From Halothiobacillus neapolitanus c2 (GTDB lineage Bacteria; Pseudomonadota; Gammaproteobacteria; Halothiobacillales; Halothiobacillaceae), in assembly GCF_000024765.1 (NCBI RefSeq), contig NC_013422.1, forward strand, positions 496,001-560,000: 64,000 bases of DNA, read 5' to 3'. The notes beneath the pieces were generated by a model. That model was not told where the DNA came from and searched no databases. It saw nothing but the letters and a program-made list of their open reading frames with translations. Shown here in pieces: positions 56,901-64,000 of this stretch; the first letter of the stretch is position 1; each line of letters begins with the position of its first letter. The position numbers and the translations under genes are program-made.

Positions 56901-59900
56901 TGAACGAGGCATTGCCTGTCCTATCTCAGGGACAATGCCCGCCCGTGTCGTATTGGCAGGAATCTTTGGGGTGGGCTGAGGCTTGGAGCAATGATCAGTC
57001 GAAGGATGGGGCCGCCTCCGAATCCGCCATTACGGAATCCGCTCCTGAAGCTGAAACCCTGGTTGCAGAAGCAGATGTGCCGACGGTTGAGTCGCACGAA
57101 TGGGTTCAAGATGCACCCTCTGAGGTTGACGAAAACATCCTTGAAAAGTTCGCGCCTTCAGAAGAAATACTTCAGGAGTCTGAAGCGTCTGTGACTGAAA
57201 CTTCTTACGAACAAGAAGTTTCGTCTGACACGGATGCAGATGGCGAAGTTTGGCACGTTGAAATGTCATCGATGGATGACGACACGGATACTGAGCATCC
57301 AGATCGTTCACCGACCGTGGTTGACGAGACAACGGTTTTGCCTGCTACAGAACCAGTGTCGGAACCAGAGGAAGCCACGGCGCAGGAACTGACACCTGAA
57401 CCCGCACCGGTTATTGAAGATCCGGTATTGCGTGAAATCTTCGATCAGGAATCCTCGGGTTATATCCATCAGTTGCGCCAACAGGTCGATCACGCTTTGA
57501 TTAACTGGGTTTCTTTGCCCTGTGACAAGGAATTGGTTCGACTGGTCCATACGCTCTTGGGCTCTGCCAGAACCGCGGGTGTTCAGCCGATCGCGCGCAT
57601 ATCCAACCGGCTTGAAGAATGGATTCGCCTGCTTGAAGAGCACAACCATTCGCTGGAACACGAAGACCTGGCGGTATTCCAGCGTTCGTTGTTGATGATG
57701 GACCGTTTACGTCAATGGGCGATTGAGCCGGCCTTCGATCAACCGGACGAAGAACCGATTGAAGTTGAAATTGCAGCGCGCATCGATCAGTTGTTGGTCG
57801 AGATTCTTTCCGCCGAACCCGAAACGGAAGAATCAGTGGATGAATACGCTGAATTTGCTTTGCCAGAAGTGGTTGATTCCGCAGAAGAAGAAACGTCAGA
57901 AACTATTCAGGCGGTACCTGAGGCTTCAACGCCCTTGTTCGAGCGAAGCGCTGACATTGGTATGTCCGTTCGTCCCGACGATATGCCGGGGGATCAAGAC
58001 CCGGATATTCTGCAGATCTTCCTTGAGGAAGCGGAAGAGTTGCTGGAAAAGGCGGATGGTTACATCGCCCACTGGCGTCAGCACCCGCACGATCTCGATT
58101 CCATTCGATTGTTGCATCGCAACCTGCACACCCTCAAGGGTGGCGCGCGTATGGCGGGCCTGCTGAATCTCGCCGATGTTACCCATTTGCTGGAGGATCG
58201 ACTGGATCGTGCCAGAGATCGTGGGGGTGAGCAGGCCGATGTCCTGATTGCTCTGGTTCAGCACACCTATGATGCATTGGGCAAGATGCTGGATCTGGTT
58301 CGCCGTCAGGCGCCAATTCCCGCCCAAATCAATTTGTTGGCCCAGATTGCGAACGAAGGTTCCGCTCATGCCATCGAAGCCCTTGTTTCGGATGATGAGG
58401 CATTGCGTGAACCCGTAACCGCTCAGATCGAAGAACCTTTCGCTGAAAGTGTATTCGAGCAGTCGGTCGAGGCACCTGCTGATGGGTCGGCAGTTACCGG
58501 GTCGGTCGAAATGACCGAGTCCGCCGAGTCCACTGCGCCCCATGCCGCAGCAGTCGCGAACGAAGTGCGAAGAGAACAGATTCGTGTTGATGCAGACCGG
58601 ATTGATGACCTGGTCAATCAGGTTGGCGAAAACGTGCTTTTGCAAGCGCGTGTGGATCGACAGGTCAATGGTTTTGAACGGCAGTTATTTGAGTTGCAGC
58701 AGACTTTGACTCGCTTGCGCGGTCAGTTACGGCGCTTGGAAATTCAAACCGAGTCGCAGATGAAAGCCGAGTTGATGGCTGAAACGGGCTTGAGTGCAGA
58801 GGAGTTCGATCCACTCGAATTCGACCGGTTTACGCAGGTTCAGGAATTGAGCCGCGGCATCATGGAAAGCTTGGGTGATATTTCGAGCATCGAAGAAGCC
58901 ATGAGCGATATCACCGAGCAATCTCAGCTGCTCTTGCTGCAACAATCCCGTTTGGGGCGCAAACTGCAGGATGGCATGCTGGCTCTGCGTATGGTCCGCT
59001 TCAACGACGTCGTTGGGCGTTTGCGCCGGATTGTCCGTCAGGTGGGCGATGAAATGGGGCGCAATGCCGAACTGATCATCCACAATGGCGAGACCGAACT
59101 TGACCGGGTCACGATCGTTGGCTTGTTGCCTTCGCTGGAGCACATGATCCGCAACAGTCTGGCCCACGGTATCGAGTCGCCGGACGAACGGCGTGTTCTG
59201 GGTAAACCGGAAGTAGGGCAAATCGAAATCACCATTGAAAGTGCGGGCGGTAACGTCACGCTGGAGATGAAAGACGATGGCCGCGGGCTTGATCTTGATG
59301 CCATTCGTCGCAAGGCGGTTGAGCGCAAGCTGATTCCTGCCGATATCGATCTTTCCGATGATGAAGCACGCGCCCTGATTTTCCTGCCGGGTTTCTCGAC
59401 CGCAGGCAACGTATCTCAGGTGGCCGGCCGCGGCGTTGGCATGGATGTGGTCGCAGGTTCTGTCCGGGAGATGGGCGGTTTTGTGGACTTGCAGTCCGAG
59501 TTTGGCAAGTTCACTCGAATTCAGCTCAACCTGCCGCTTACTCAGGCCATGACGCGCGGCATCCTGATTTCGGTTGGCGATAATCAATTTGCCATCCCGT
59601 ACAAGGGCGTCGTGTCTGTAACGCGAATGACCTCTATTCAGCTGGCAGAGCAATATGCCAGTCCGAAGCCGGCTGTGACGCTCAATGGCGAGCAATATCC
59701 CCTGTTCTATCTGGGCGAATTGCTTCGTCATGAACCGTTCAATGCCAATGCTCAGGAAGTGGGTGTACGTGCTGTCTTCCTGTTCAAGTTGGGTGAACGG
59801 CGTTTCGCCGTGCAGGTCGATCACCAACTGGGTGGTATTCAGCTATTTGTGAAGTCCTTGGGACCACAACTCGGTCGGATTCCGGGCTTGTCCGGTGCCA

Positions 59901-60457
59901 CGATTTCCGATGAGGGCAATGTGATCCTGGTGCTTGAGCTTTTCGAACTGGTTCGTCAGTTCCAGCGGCGCGATGATCGTCATCTTGATCTCACGGCTCA
60001 GGTGAGTGTGCGTCGTCGTCCTGTCGTGCTCGTGGTCGATGATTCTCTGACTGTACGTAAGGTCACCGCGCGCACGTTGGAGCGGAATAATCTGGATGTG
60101 ATCCTTGCGCGAGATGGCGTCGAGGCACTCGGCTTCCTGCATGAGCAAAAACCGGATGTGGTTCTGACCGATATCGAAATGCCGCGGATGGATGGGTTCG
60201 AACTGTTGGGCGCCATCCGGAATGACGAGCAGACGCGTAATGTGCCCGTCATCATGATTTCATCGCGAACCGGTCAGAAACATCGTAGCCGTGCGGAAGC
60301 GTTGGGCGTGAGTGCCTATTTGGGCAAGCCTTATGCTGAAGCGGATCTGATCGGACGAATCGAAAGTTTCATTACAGACGTTCGTGATCGGACGAGGGGA
60401 AGTGGCTCTGCCCTGGAAGAGGGGCGCAGTATCCAGAACAATGAGGAGCAGGGATGA
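53924..60457 (+). CDS. chpA: ChpA (PilL)-like hybrid histidine kinase with several Hpt domains
   Basis: A 2177-aa kinase read from GTG 53924 with GGAG upstream (ATG 53930 is the alternative). Residues 1-560 are a helical region without a recognisable phospho-site. Acidic Glu/Pro-rich linkers separate Hpt domains with canonical His943 (FHTIKGSSRMVG), His1209 (LVHTLLGSARTAG) and His1402 (LHTLKGGARMAG). Dimerisation and ATPase domains follow (HMIRNSLAHGIESP, MKDDGRGLD and GRGVGMDVV), then a CheW-like domain (about 1870-2000) and a C-terminal receiver with Asp2083 (VVLTDIEMPRMDGF). Pseudomonas ChpA has more Hpt-like domains (six Hpt, one Spt, one Tpt); this one is about 300 residues shorter. It would phosphorylate PilG and PilH. 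Confidence 0.95.
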   Translation: MAMRTESKVDSIVLDRLKEGLNEKIDQLLRALEDLSSGAGGNELVFESLDAVKAIDAVLAVSDYQLLRVMLKEQMSALTQLETNPEKAAVLVTTVTEAAWMLRALLDRLSVGATVNAMSLLPMINRLRQSQGLSEVDTENVLARSTVLWSESRVFVNPYVGQIAAKSEEKTKSNQLLASMEQQILLLMRGDVTAIPGLIETFDRIIEREVNRAVVVATRSFEELLGAVHQDQERYLPLAKRMIGRVLRLFRMEIQGRDSLHIRFEAIEFATDMLLELVRVLPDDSELCGERVSNWHELLSTDGERVRFLGLETSALTQVAQVLSEELNAAQDVLDLFVRGAKSDLEPLVRIQPRLEQIVGVLAALNYEHESGLIQGALEQLIQVTRGSVLFDDDFLMQLAVAIMTTEQVVSQIGHLIVDDSKSLTSVDRVVSEALIPLATACYEDVIASKEAVNMALRPTGQPVAPDTLTNAARLIAGVRNVLEMAELRAAMPLINGLHRWLFLHVNNLQLVRSETISALAEVSAAVEFYLENLRDHQKEMVQFLDGALQMLPVLNGGTEAHEGEQPRETLEPQNHNLDVQTSIDEEPQQPVDESLASMDELIAQLSMPNSDEFVEEAEVATALHGEETAVDAMPLETLDPPEDSDTAPIEAGELQAPELVLDENFVLDVSEETHSGEDADVLSQSAREPETAFLAPDTIEAIPAEEPSTEPMVESVEDNAHLGNFDLIEHQHEAASGEEPAGEASQVKADAEFDLPAAWAAELSLDLEQDEPVFEQKSAETPVAEDEPLPDFETLDLSLPPSEKEPVESTTEWSFLQNASDSDIDLTLPPSDPQSPEHPSFLEEPFNSDLSLDALSLPDIEQAPGRAPESETGMVSDAEVGESSAPSATPEFEETLDELAIEMREVFAEEMQEELPALLEAARTWSNQGGRDHLVTLRRGFHTIKGSSRMVGLTAIGDWGWSYEHLLNQVLDDRVTSTPALRADVLSAVSLMNEALPVLSQGQCPPVSYWQESLGWAEAWSNDQSKDGAASESAITESAPEAETLVAEADVPTVESHEWVQDAPSEVDENILEKFAPSEEILQESEASVTETSYEQEVSSDTDADGEVWHVEMSSMDDDTDTEHPDRSPTVVDETTVLPATEPVSEPEEATAQELTPEPAPVIEDPVLREIFDQESSGYIHQLRQQVDHALINWVSLPCDKELVRLVHTLLGSARTAGVQPIARISNRLEEWIRLLEEHNHSLEHEDLAVFQRSLLMMDRLRQWAIEPAFDQPDEEPIEVEIAARIDQLLVEILSAEPETEESVDEYAEFALPEVVDSAEEETSETIQAVPEASTPLFERSADIGMSVRPDDMPGDQDPDILQIFLEEAEELLEKADGYIAHWRQHPHDLDSIRLLHRNLHTLKGGARMAGLLNLADVTHLLEDRLDRARDRGGEQADVLIALVQHTYDALGKMLDLVRRQAPIPAQINLLAQIANEGSAHAIEALVSDDEALREPVTAQIEEPFAESVFEQSVEAPADGSAVTGSVEMTESAESTAPHAAAVANEVRREQIRVDADRIDDLVNQVGENVLLQARVDRQVNGFERQLFELQQTLTRLRGQLRRLEIQTESQMKAELMAETGLSAEEFDPLEFDRFTQVQELSRGIMESLGDISSIEEAMSDITEQSQLLLLQQSRLGRKLQDGMLALRMVRFNDVVGRLRRIVRQVGDEMGRNAELIIHNGETELDRVTIVGLLPSLEHMIRNSLAHGIESPDERRVLGKPEVGQIEITIESAGGNVTLEMKDDGRGLDLDAIRRKAVERKLIPADIDLSDDEARALIFLPGFSTAGNVSQVAGRGVGMDVVAGSVREMGGFVDLQSEFGKFTRIQLNLPLTQAMTRGILISVGDNQFAIPYKGVVSVTRMTSIQLAEQYASPKPAVTLNGEQYPLFYLGELLRHEPFNANAQEVGVRAVFLFKLGERRFAVQVDHQLGGIQLFVKSLGPQLGRIPGLSGATISDEGNVILVLELFELVRQFQRRDDRHLDLTAQVSVRRRPVVLVVDDSLTVRKVTARTLERNNLDVILARDGVEALGFLHEQKPDVVLTDIEMPRMDGFELLGAIRNDEQTRNVPVIMISSRTGQKHRSRAEALGVSAYLGKPYAEADLIGRIESFITDVRDRTRGSGSALEEGRSIQNNEEQG

Positions 60458-61026
60458 GTAATTCGAACGAATCTACTTTCCTCGCTGGGGCTGCGGGCAC
60501 CCACGAGGTTGGTGTGGGCCCAGGGCCTGCCGAAACAAAAAAGGTGCGGATCGTGCGCTTGCCGACACAGGTTAGCGATATGGAAGTCATTGTGCCCTAC
60601 GCCATGGTGGCCGAGATCACCGAGGTCATGCTGCCAGAAGGTGGCACGCACCTGAGTCGACTGGATGCAGCCATGGTTGATTGGCGTGCGCAGCGCATAC
60701 CACTGGTCAGTCTGGAAGCTATGCTGAACGAACCGCTACCGACGATTGGTCAGCGTGTGCGTTGTGCCGTCATGTATGGCTCGAATCCCGACATTGCCTT
60801 GCCTTACTACGCCGTGCTCCTTTCCGGTGTCCCGCGTTCGGAGGAAGTAAATATGCATAGCTTTTCTGAAGAAGCCTCCAGCGAGGGCGGGTTCTGGCGC
60901 TTGAGTGCGGAAATGGGCGGGCGGCGTGTCGGGGTGCCCGACATTCGCTGGCTTGAATCGCAGATTGACGAGATGCGTATGCGGTTTGATCGAGACTCGA
61001 CTACTGCCTTAAACGAAACACTTTAA
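60454..61026 (+). CDS. chpC: ChpC-like CheW-domain protein
   Basis: A 190-aa protein whose ATGA overlaps the chpA stop. The second half carries a CheW-like fold (VIVPYAMVAEITEVMLPEGG, RRIPLVSLEAMLNE), but the sequence is diverged from PilI. In Pseudomonas ChpC is an accessory CheW that may link additional receptors to ChpA. It is the last gene of the cluster, followed by a terminator. Confidence 0.85.
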   Translation: MSNSNESTFLAGAAGTHEVGVGPGPAETKKVRIVRLPTQVSDMEVIVPYAMVAEITEVMLPEGGTHLSRLDAAMVDWRAQRIPLVSLEAMLNEPLPTIGQRVRCAVMYGSNPDIALPYYAVLLSGVPRSEEVNMHSFSEEASSEGGFWRLSAEMGGRRVGVPDIRWLESQIDEMRMRFDRDSTTALNETL

Positions 61027-61049
61027 TCAATCCTAGCGACAGATGAGCA

Positions 61050-61078
61050 AAGCCCCCATTTACGGGGGCTTTTTTTTG
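61050..61078 (+). terminator. Rho-independent terminator after chpC
   Basis: AAGCCCCC (61050-61057) pairs with GGGGGCTT (61064-61071), followed by a T run. It marks the end of the chemosensory operon. Confidence 0.95.
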
Positions 61079-61125
61079 CGCTCATTCTGTCTGGCGCATT
61101 GCTTTGCGAGGCAAGCGGTTTTCAA

Positions 61126-61770
61126 TCAATGGGCCGCTTTGGGATTGCTCAACCTGATTGTTAGGGTTTGAGCAACAATCATCACGCCCAGACCCAAGCC
61201 GACGTAGAGATTGGTGGATGCCATGTAGCGCCCCAGATAGCCCATTACTCGTTGAAGATAATCACCCAGAGTTAAATCGACGAAATGCCCGGACCAAGCC
61301 CAGAAACTGAGATTGGAAAGGGCGAAAGCGGCGATAACGCCCAAGGCCAACCACCCGATGACAGCCAAGATCGTCGCAAGAGCAGGTTCATCCTCGCGCA
61401 TTGAATGCCGGCTCAGTCGCCCGGCACCCCACAGGGCGCCATACGCCAGCAGCAACCCCGGATAAGCGGGCGAGAAGCAACCGGTCATGCCCAGACCGTC
61501 TGTCCACACGGCTGCAAGATCAATGACGACGGCCAACCCCATCAACGCAACAAACATCCAGCGCGCACGCAGGTACAGACCAGCGAGAAAAAAGGCCGCC
61601 CACGAAGTGTCGGCGATATGCAGCACCGCGCTGAAGTGGTGGTAGCGCGTTGCAGCCATCGATAAAACCAAGACGGCGAACAGCAACAACTGGGCGCTGG
61701 GTGTCGGTTTATCCAAAAAAGTGGCGTGCGACGATGTCTTGAGTTCGCTGTGATCGGCAATGGTTTTCAT
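61126..61770 (-). CDS. BtuM-like small membrane protein (putative vitamin B12 transporter)
   Basis: A 214-aa protein with six predicted helices (about 25-41, 47-66, 70-88, 100-117, 130-150 and 185-206), the size and topology of ECF-type S components. It is encoded right after btuB in the same direction. A single conspicuous cysteine, Cys98 in GMTGCFSPAYPGLLLAY, sits at the mouth of the fourth helix; BtuM proteins are known for one invariant Cys that binds the cobalt of cobalamin. Identification rests on topology, this Cys and context, so it stays tentative. It would carry cobalamin across the inner membrane. It is separated from btuB by a probable terminator. Ribosome site AGGA, 6 nt before ATG. 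Confidence 0.6.
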   Translation of the reverse strand: MKTIADHSELKTSSHATFLDKPTPSAQLLLFAVLVLSMAATRYHHFSAVLHIADTSWAAFFLAGLYLRARWMFVALMGLAVVIDLAAVWTDGLGMTGCFSPAYPGLLLAYGALWGAGRLSRHSMREDEPALATILAVIGWLALGVIAAFALSNLSFWAWSGHFVDLTLGDYLQRVMGYLGRYMASTNLYVGLGLGVMIVAQTLTIRLSNPKAAH

Positions 61771-61885
61771 AATTAATCCTGAACGAAATAGCGCAAGGTC
61801 TAAGACCTGATCTGTGACGGGTTTTTGGGCAGCTTGATTGAAATGCTCGCCTCGTTGTTAATTATCGCAGTAAATGCACCACATG

Positions 61886-61933
61886 GAAAAACGGATTCAT
61901 CCTTTCCGGTTTAATGGAATGGATGAATCCGTT
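61886..61933 (-). terminator. Probable terminator between btuB and the downstream gene
   Basis: A 13-bp stem AACGGATTCATCC / GGATGAATCCGTT (61933-61921 with 61902-61890) is followed on the minus strand by TTTCC after the arm. It lies 34 nt after the btuB stop. Confidence 0.75.
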
Positions 61934-61966
61934 TCGACGAGGCCCCGTGATGATGGGGGCTTGAAA

Positions 61967-63820
61967 TTACAACCCGTAGCGCAGCGTAAATAACACGGTG
62001 CGTCCGGCCTGATGGTAGTCGTAGGCAGTTTGGTATTGTTTGTCCAGAACGTTGCTCAGTTTCGCCTCAATGTGCCAGTTTTGACTATAGGCGTAGCTCA
62101 GTCGCAGATCTGCTGTGGCGAAGCCGTTATTGATTTGGCTAAACGTGGATTCATGTGTTGCCGTCTGCCCTCGAACGGTCACCCCCATGCGCCAAGCGCC
62201 GAGCTTTCGATCCACATCAACCCGACCGCTCCATTTTGGTTGACGAGGAATACTGACACCGGTTTCCCGATCGACGGCTGATATCCAAGTGGCGCTGCTA
62301 TTCAAGGCCCAATCGGCATTGTGCCATCCCAGTTGCCATTCCGCGCCGATCGATTGCGCCTGATTGATGTTGTAAGGCACAAAGTTCGTGCTTGCGCTGG
62401 ATGCAATCAGGTCGCGGGTTCGGGTACGGAATGCCGTCAGGCTGGATGTCCAGCCGTTGTTGTTCTGCCAGTTGAAGCCCAGTCGGGCGGTACGCGAGTG
62501 TTCTGGTCTAAGATCCGGGTTGGCATAGCCGCCCGGATAGTAAAGAAAGTTGAAACTCGGCACATGAAAGCCGGTGCCATAACCACCGGTCAACGCCAAA
62601 GATGGATTGAGTTGCCAGCTTAAATCGACCGAGCCGGTATTGGCCGAGCCAAACTGACTGTTGCTGTCATGCCTAAGCGCCGTCTGGATGGATAAATCGG
62701 CTATCTGCGTCGCGTATTGGGCAAAAACGCCATTGTTATGACGGCTGGTCACATCATAATTCACGCTGCTGGATACGTGATCGTTCAGGCGGTCCGCACC
62801 CAGTGTCAATAAACCCTGGCCGATACTAAAATCGTTGGCGAGGCTGAACGAATCTTGCCGACTGTTATATTCGGAAACGTATTTACCGTCATAGTATTGG
62901 GTCTGGCGTTCGATATTGCGCCCAGCACTGGCCCGCAGCTGCCAGATGCCGATTTTCATCAATGCGCCATCCAGCCCGAAATTCTGCTGCCGGGATCGTT
63001 GCTGATTACCTGCAAAGCTGCTGCCGTCATAATCGGTGAATGCGTTTGTACCGAGCCAGTGAACACCGAGGCGTGCGCCGTTGTCTCCGGTGTAGTTGAG
63101 GCGACCGCTGGCTGAATTATTGCGATAACCGTCGTTATCCGGTTGATTGACCGCGAAGGGTGAGCCGGTGGTATCGGTGTAGGCGTTGAACCCGCCAGTT
63201 CCTTGGTGCGATGCACCGATCGAGTAATCGAACGGGCCATTACCGCCGCTGACATTGGCCGAGGTCTCGAAAGTTTTGTTGCTGCCACCGGCGATGCTAA
63301 ATGAAGGTTGAATACCTTTTTTGCCCTTGCGCGTAAAAATCTGGATCACGCCACCCATGGCATCCGCGCCGTATTGCCCCGAACGCGGTCCCTTGATGAT
63401 GTCGATATGATCGATCAGGGCGACTGGCAGATTTTCAAGATACGCCGCGCCCGCCGTAAGCGAACCTATCCGCACGCCATCGATGAGCACAAGTGTTTGA
63501 CTGCCGCTCATGCCCCAGATCGATGCGGTCGTTATCTTGCCTGGCCCGCCTTGGTTGACCATGTTGATCCCCGCCCGGTTTTCAAGCAAAGACAAAACCG
63601 AAGTGGCTTGCAACCGCTCAATTTCTGCACGAGTGATGACCGTTTCGGGTACACCCGCAAACGCGACCGGTGCACCGTGACTGGCGGTGATATTTAGATC
63701 CGGTAGGGTAGAGGGCGAACCGGCCAGTGCTGACAAGGGAAAGGAACAAGCGGTCAGGTATGCGCAGGCCAGTGTGGTGCGGCCTGTACGGTGACGACCG
63801 GACATGGGGAATTTGTACAT
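61967..63820 (-). CDS. btuB: TonB-dependent vitamin B12 receptor
   Basis: A 617-aa outer-membrane receptor with an N-terminal signal peptide (TTLACAYLTACSFPLSALA). The first 130 mature residues form the plug domain (VITRAEIERLQATSVLSLLENRAGINMV, LVLIDGVRIGSLTAGAAYLENLPVALIDHIDIIKGPRSGQYGADAMGG), followed by the 22-strand barrel ending in the aromatic terminus FTLRYGL. The TonB box is probably DLNITAS. Assignment as BtuB rests on plug sequence, size close to E. coli BtuB (614 aa) and the cobalamin riboswitch directly upstream. The start at 63820 or at 63805 (MSGRHR) is open. Confidence 0.93.
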   Translation of the reverse strand: MYKFPMSGRHRTGRTTLACAYLTACSFPLSALAGSPSTLPDLNITASHGAPVAFAGVPETVITRAEIERLQATSVLSLLENRAGINMVNQGGPGKITTASIWGMSGSQTLVLIDGVRIGSLTAGAAYLENLPVALIDHIDIIKGPRSGQYGADAMGGVIQIFTRKGKKGIQPSFSIAGGSNKTFETSANVSGGNGPFDYSIGASHQGTGGFNAYTDTTGSPFAVNQPDNDGYRNNSASGRLNYTGDNGARLGVHWLGTNAFTDYDGSSFAGNQQRSRQQNFGLDGALMKIGIWQLRASAGRNIERQTQYYDGKYVSEYNSRQDSFSLANDFSIGQGLLTLGADRLNDHVSSSVNYDVTSRHNNGVFAQYATQIADLSIQTALRHDSNSQFGSANTGSVDLSWQLNPSLALTGGYGTGFHVPSFNFLYYPGGYANPDLRPEHSRTARLGFNWQNNNGWTSSLTAFRTRTRDLIASSASTNFVPYNINQAQSIGAEWQLGWHNADWALNSSATWISAVDRETGVSIPRQPKWSGRVDVDRKLGAWRMGVTVRGQTATHESTFSQINNGFATADLRLSYAYSQNWHIEAKLSNVLDKQYQTAYDYHQAGRTVLFTLRYGL

Positions 63821-63875
63821 GATGAAAACTCACGATCTGGGCGTGCCCACCGCACGCCGATGTGGAAAAAGCTTG

Positions 63876-63995
63876 AGGCCGGTCTCCGGGCTTGTGCTCC
63901 ATCAAGATGAAAGCACCTACCGTTGCGGGGGCAGCGCAGGAATAACCTGCTTCCCAGTTTCACCCGATGCCACCATAAAGGGGGCCGGGCACCTC
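63876..63995 (-). promoter_or_regulatory. Cobalamin (AdoCbl) riboswitch upstream of btuB
   Basis: On the minus strand the sequence runs from GAGGTGCC (P1) through GGGTGAAACTGGGAAGC, GCTGCCCCCGCAACGGTA and the B12 box GCCCGGAGACCGGCC, closing with CCTC. Together they are the defining conserved blocks. A further stem GGCGTGC/GCACGCC precedes the btuB start and may be the expression platform. The promoter lies beyond the window end. Confidence 0.95.
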
Positions 63996-64000
63996 GCGCA

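Overview
The window reads as chromosome of a gammaproteobacterium of moderate GC. Supporting gene sets are the Chp/Pil twitching chemosensory cluster, a DksA lacking three zinc cysteines, the proteobacterial-type gshA next to gshB, a DUF502-aspS pair and a TPP-riboswitch-controlled thiC. A Halothiobacillus-like sulfur oxidiser would fit, but nothing seen proves the genus.

Layout. 1-8.24 kb: the 3' end of a chemoreceptor gene, a uracil-DNA glycosylase-like gene, two membrane-protein genes, aspS, nadA, a cation/proton antiporter and a tRNA-Gly/Val/Asp operon with a clear promoter. 8.27-15.16 kb: an integrative mobilizable element just downstream of tRNA-Asp. It carries a P4-type tyrosine integrase, an IS5-family insertion, a MobC-like accessory gene, a relaxase-TOPRIM gene with a second mob gene overprinted inside it, and an AlpA-like regulator. 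It is bounded by a 20-bp direct repeat lying in the tRNA operon terminator, and the same paired TGACGGTA sites occur near both ends. 15.4-19.4 kb: a short-chain dehydrogenase and a multi-GAF/PAS diguanylate cyclase. 19.46-19.83 kb: four tandem 92-bp double-hairpin repeats, with a solitary inverted copy near 1.7 kb.

19.9-34.25 kb: a polysaccharide locus resembling the Pseudomonas A-band (D-rhamnan) cluster: Wzm/Wzt-type ABC exporter, manC, manB, a sulfotransferase-like gene, a three-part glycosyltransferase, gmd, rmd, two GT4 glycosyltransferases and a polyprenyl-phosphate sugar transferase. Together these would make GDP-mannose, convert it to GDP-D-rhamnose, polymerise it and export the chain. 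34.3-37.4 kb (minus strand): murU, a TolC-like outer-membrane channel and pcm. 37.7-49.9 kb: TPP riboswitch and thiC, a peroxiredoxin, a spermidine-synthase-like gene, a small CDF transporter, DUF1244, BolA, rnd-ppi-dksA, a TonB-like protein, ApbE, gshB and gshA.

50.2-61.0 kb: the Chp system pilG-pilH-pilI-pilJ-chpA-chpC, in which pilG carries a single-base frameshift in a TTTT run. 61.1-64.0 kb (minus strand): a BtuM-like small membrane protein, btuB, and a cobalamin riboswitch upstream of btuB.

Most interesting points: the mobilizable element (regenerated terminators, mirrored integrase-type repeats, overprinted gene), an in-frame palindromic repeat insertion inside manB, the pilG frameshift, and the riboswitch-btuB-btuM vitamin B12 module.
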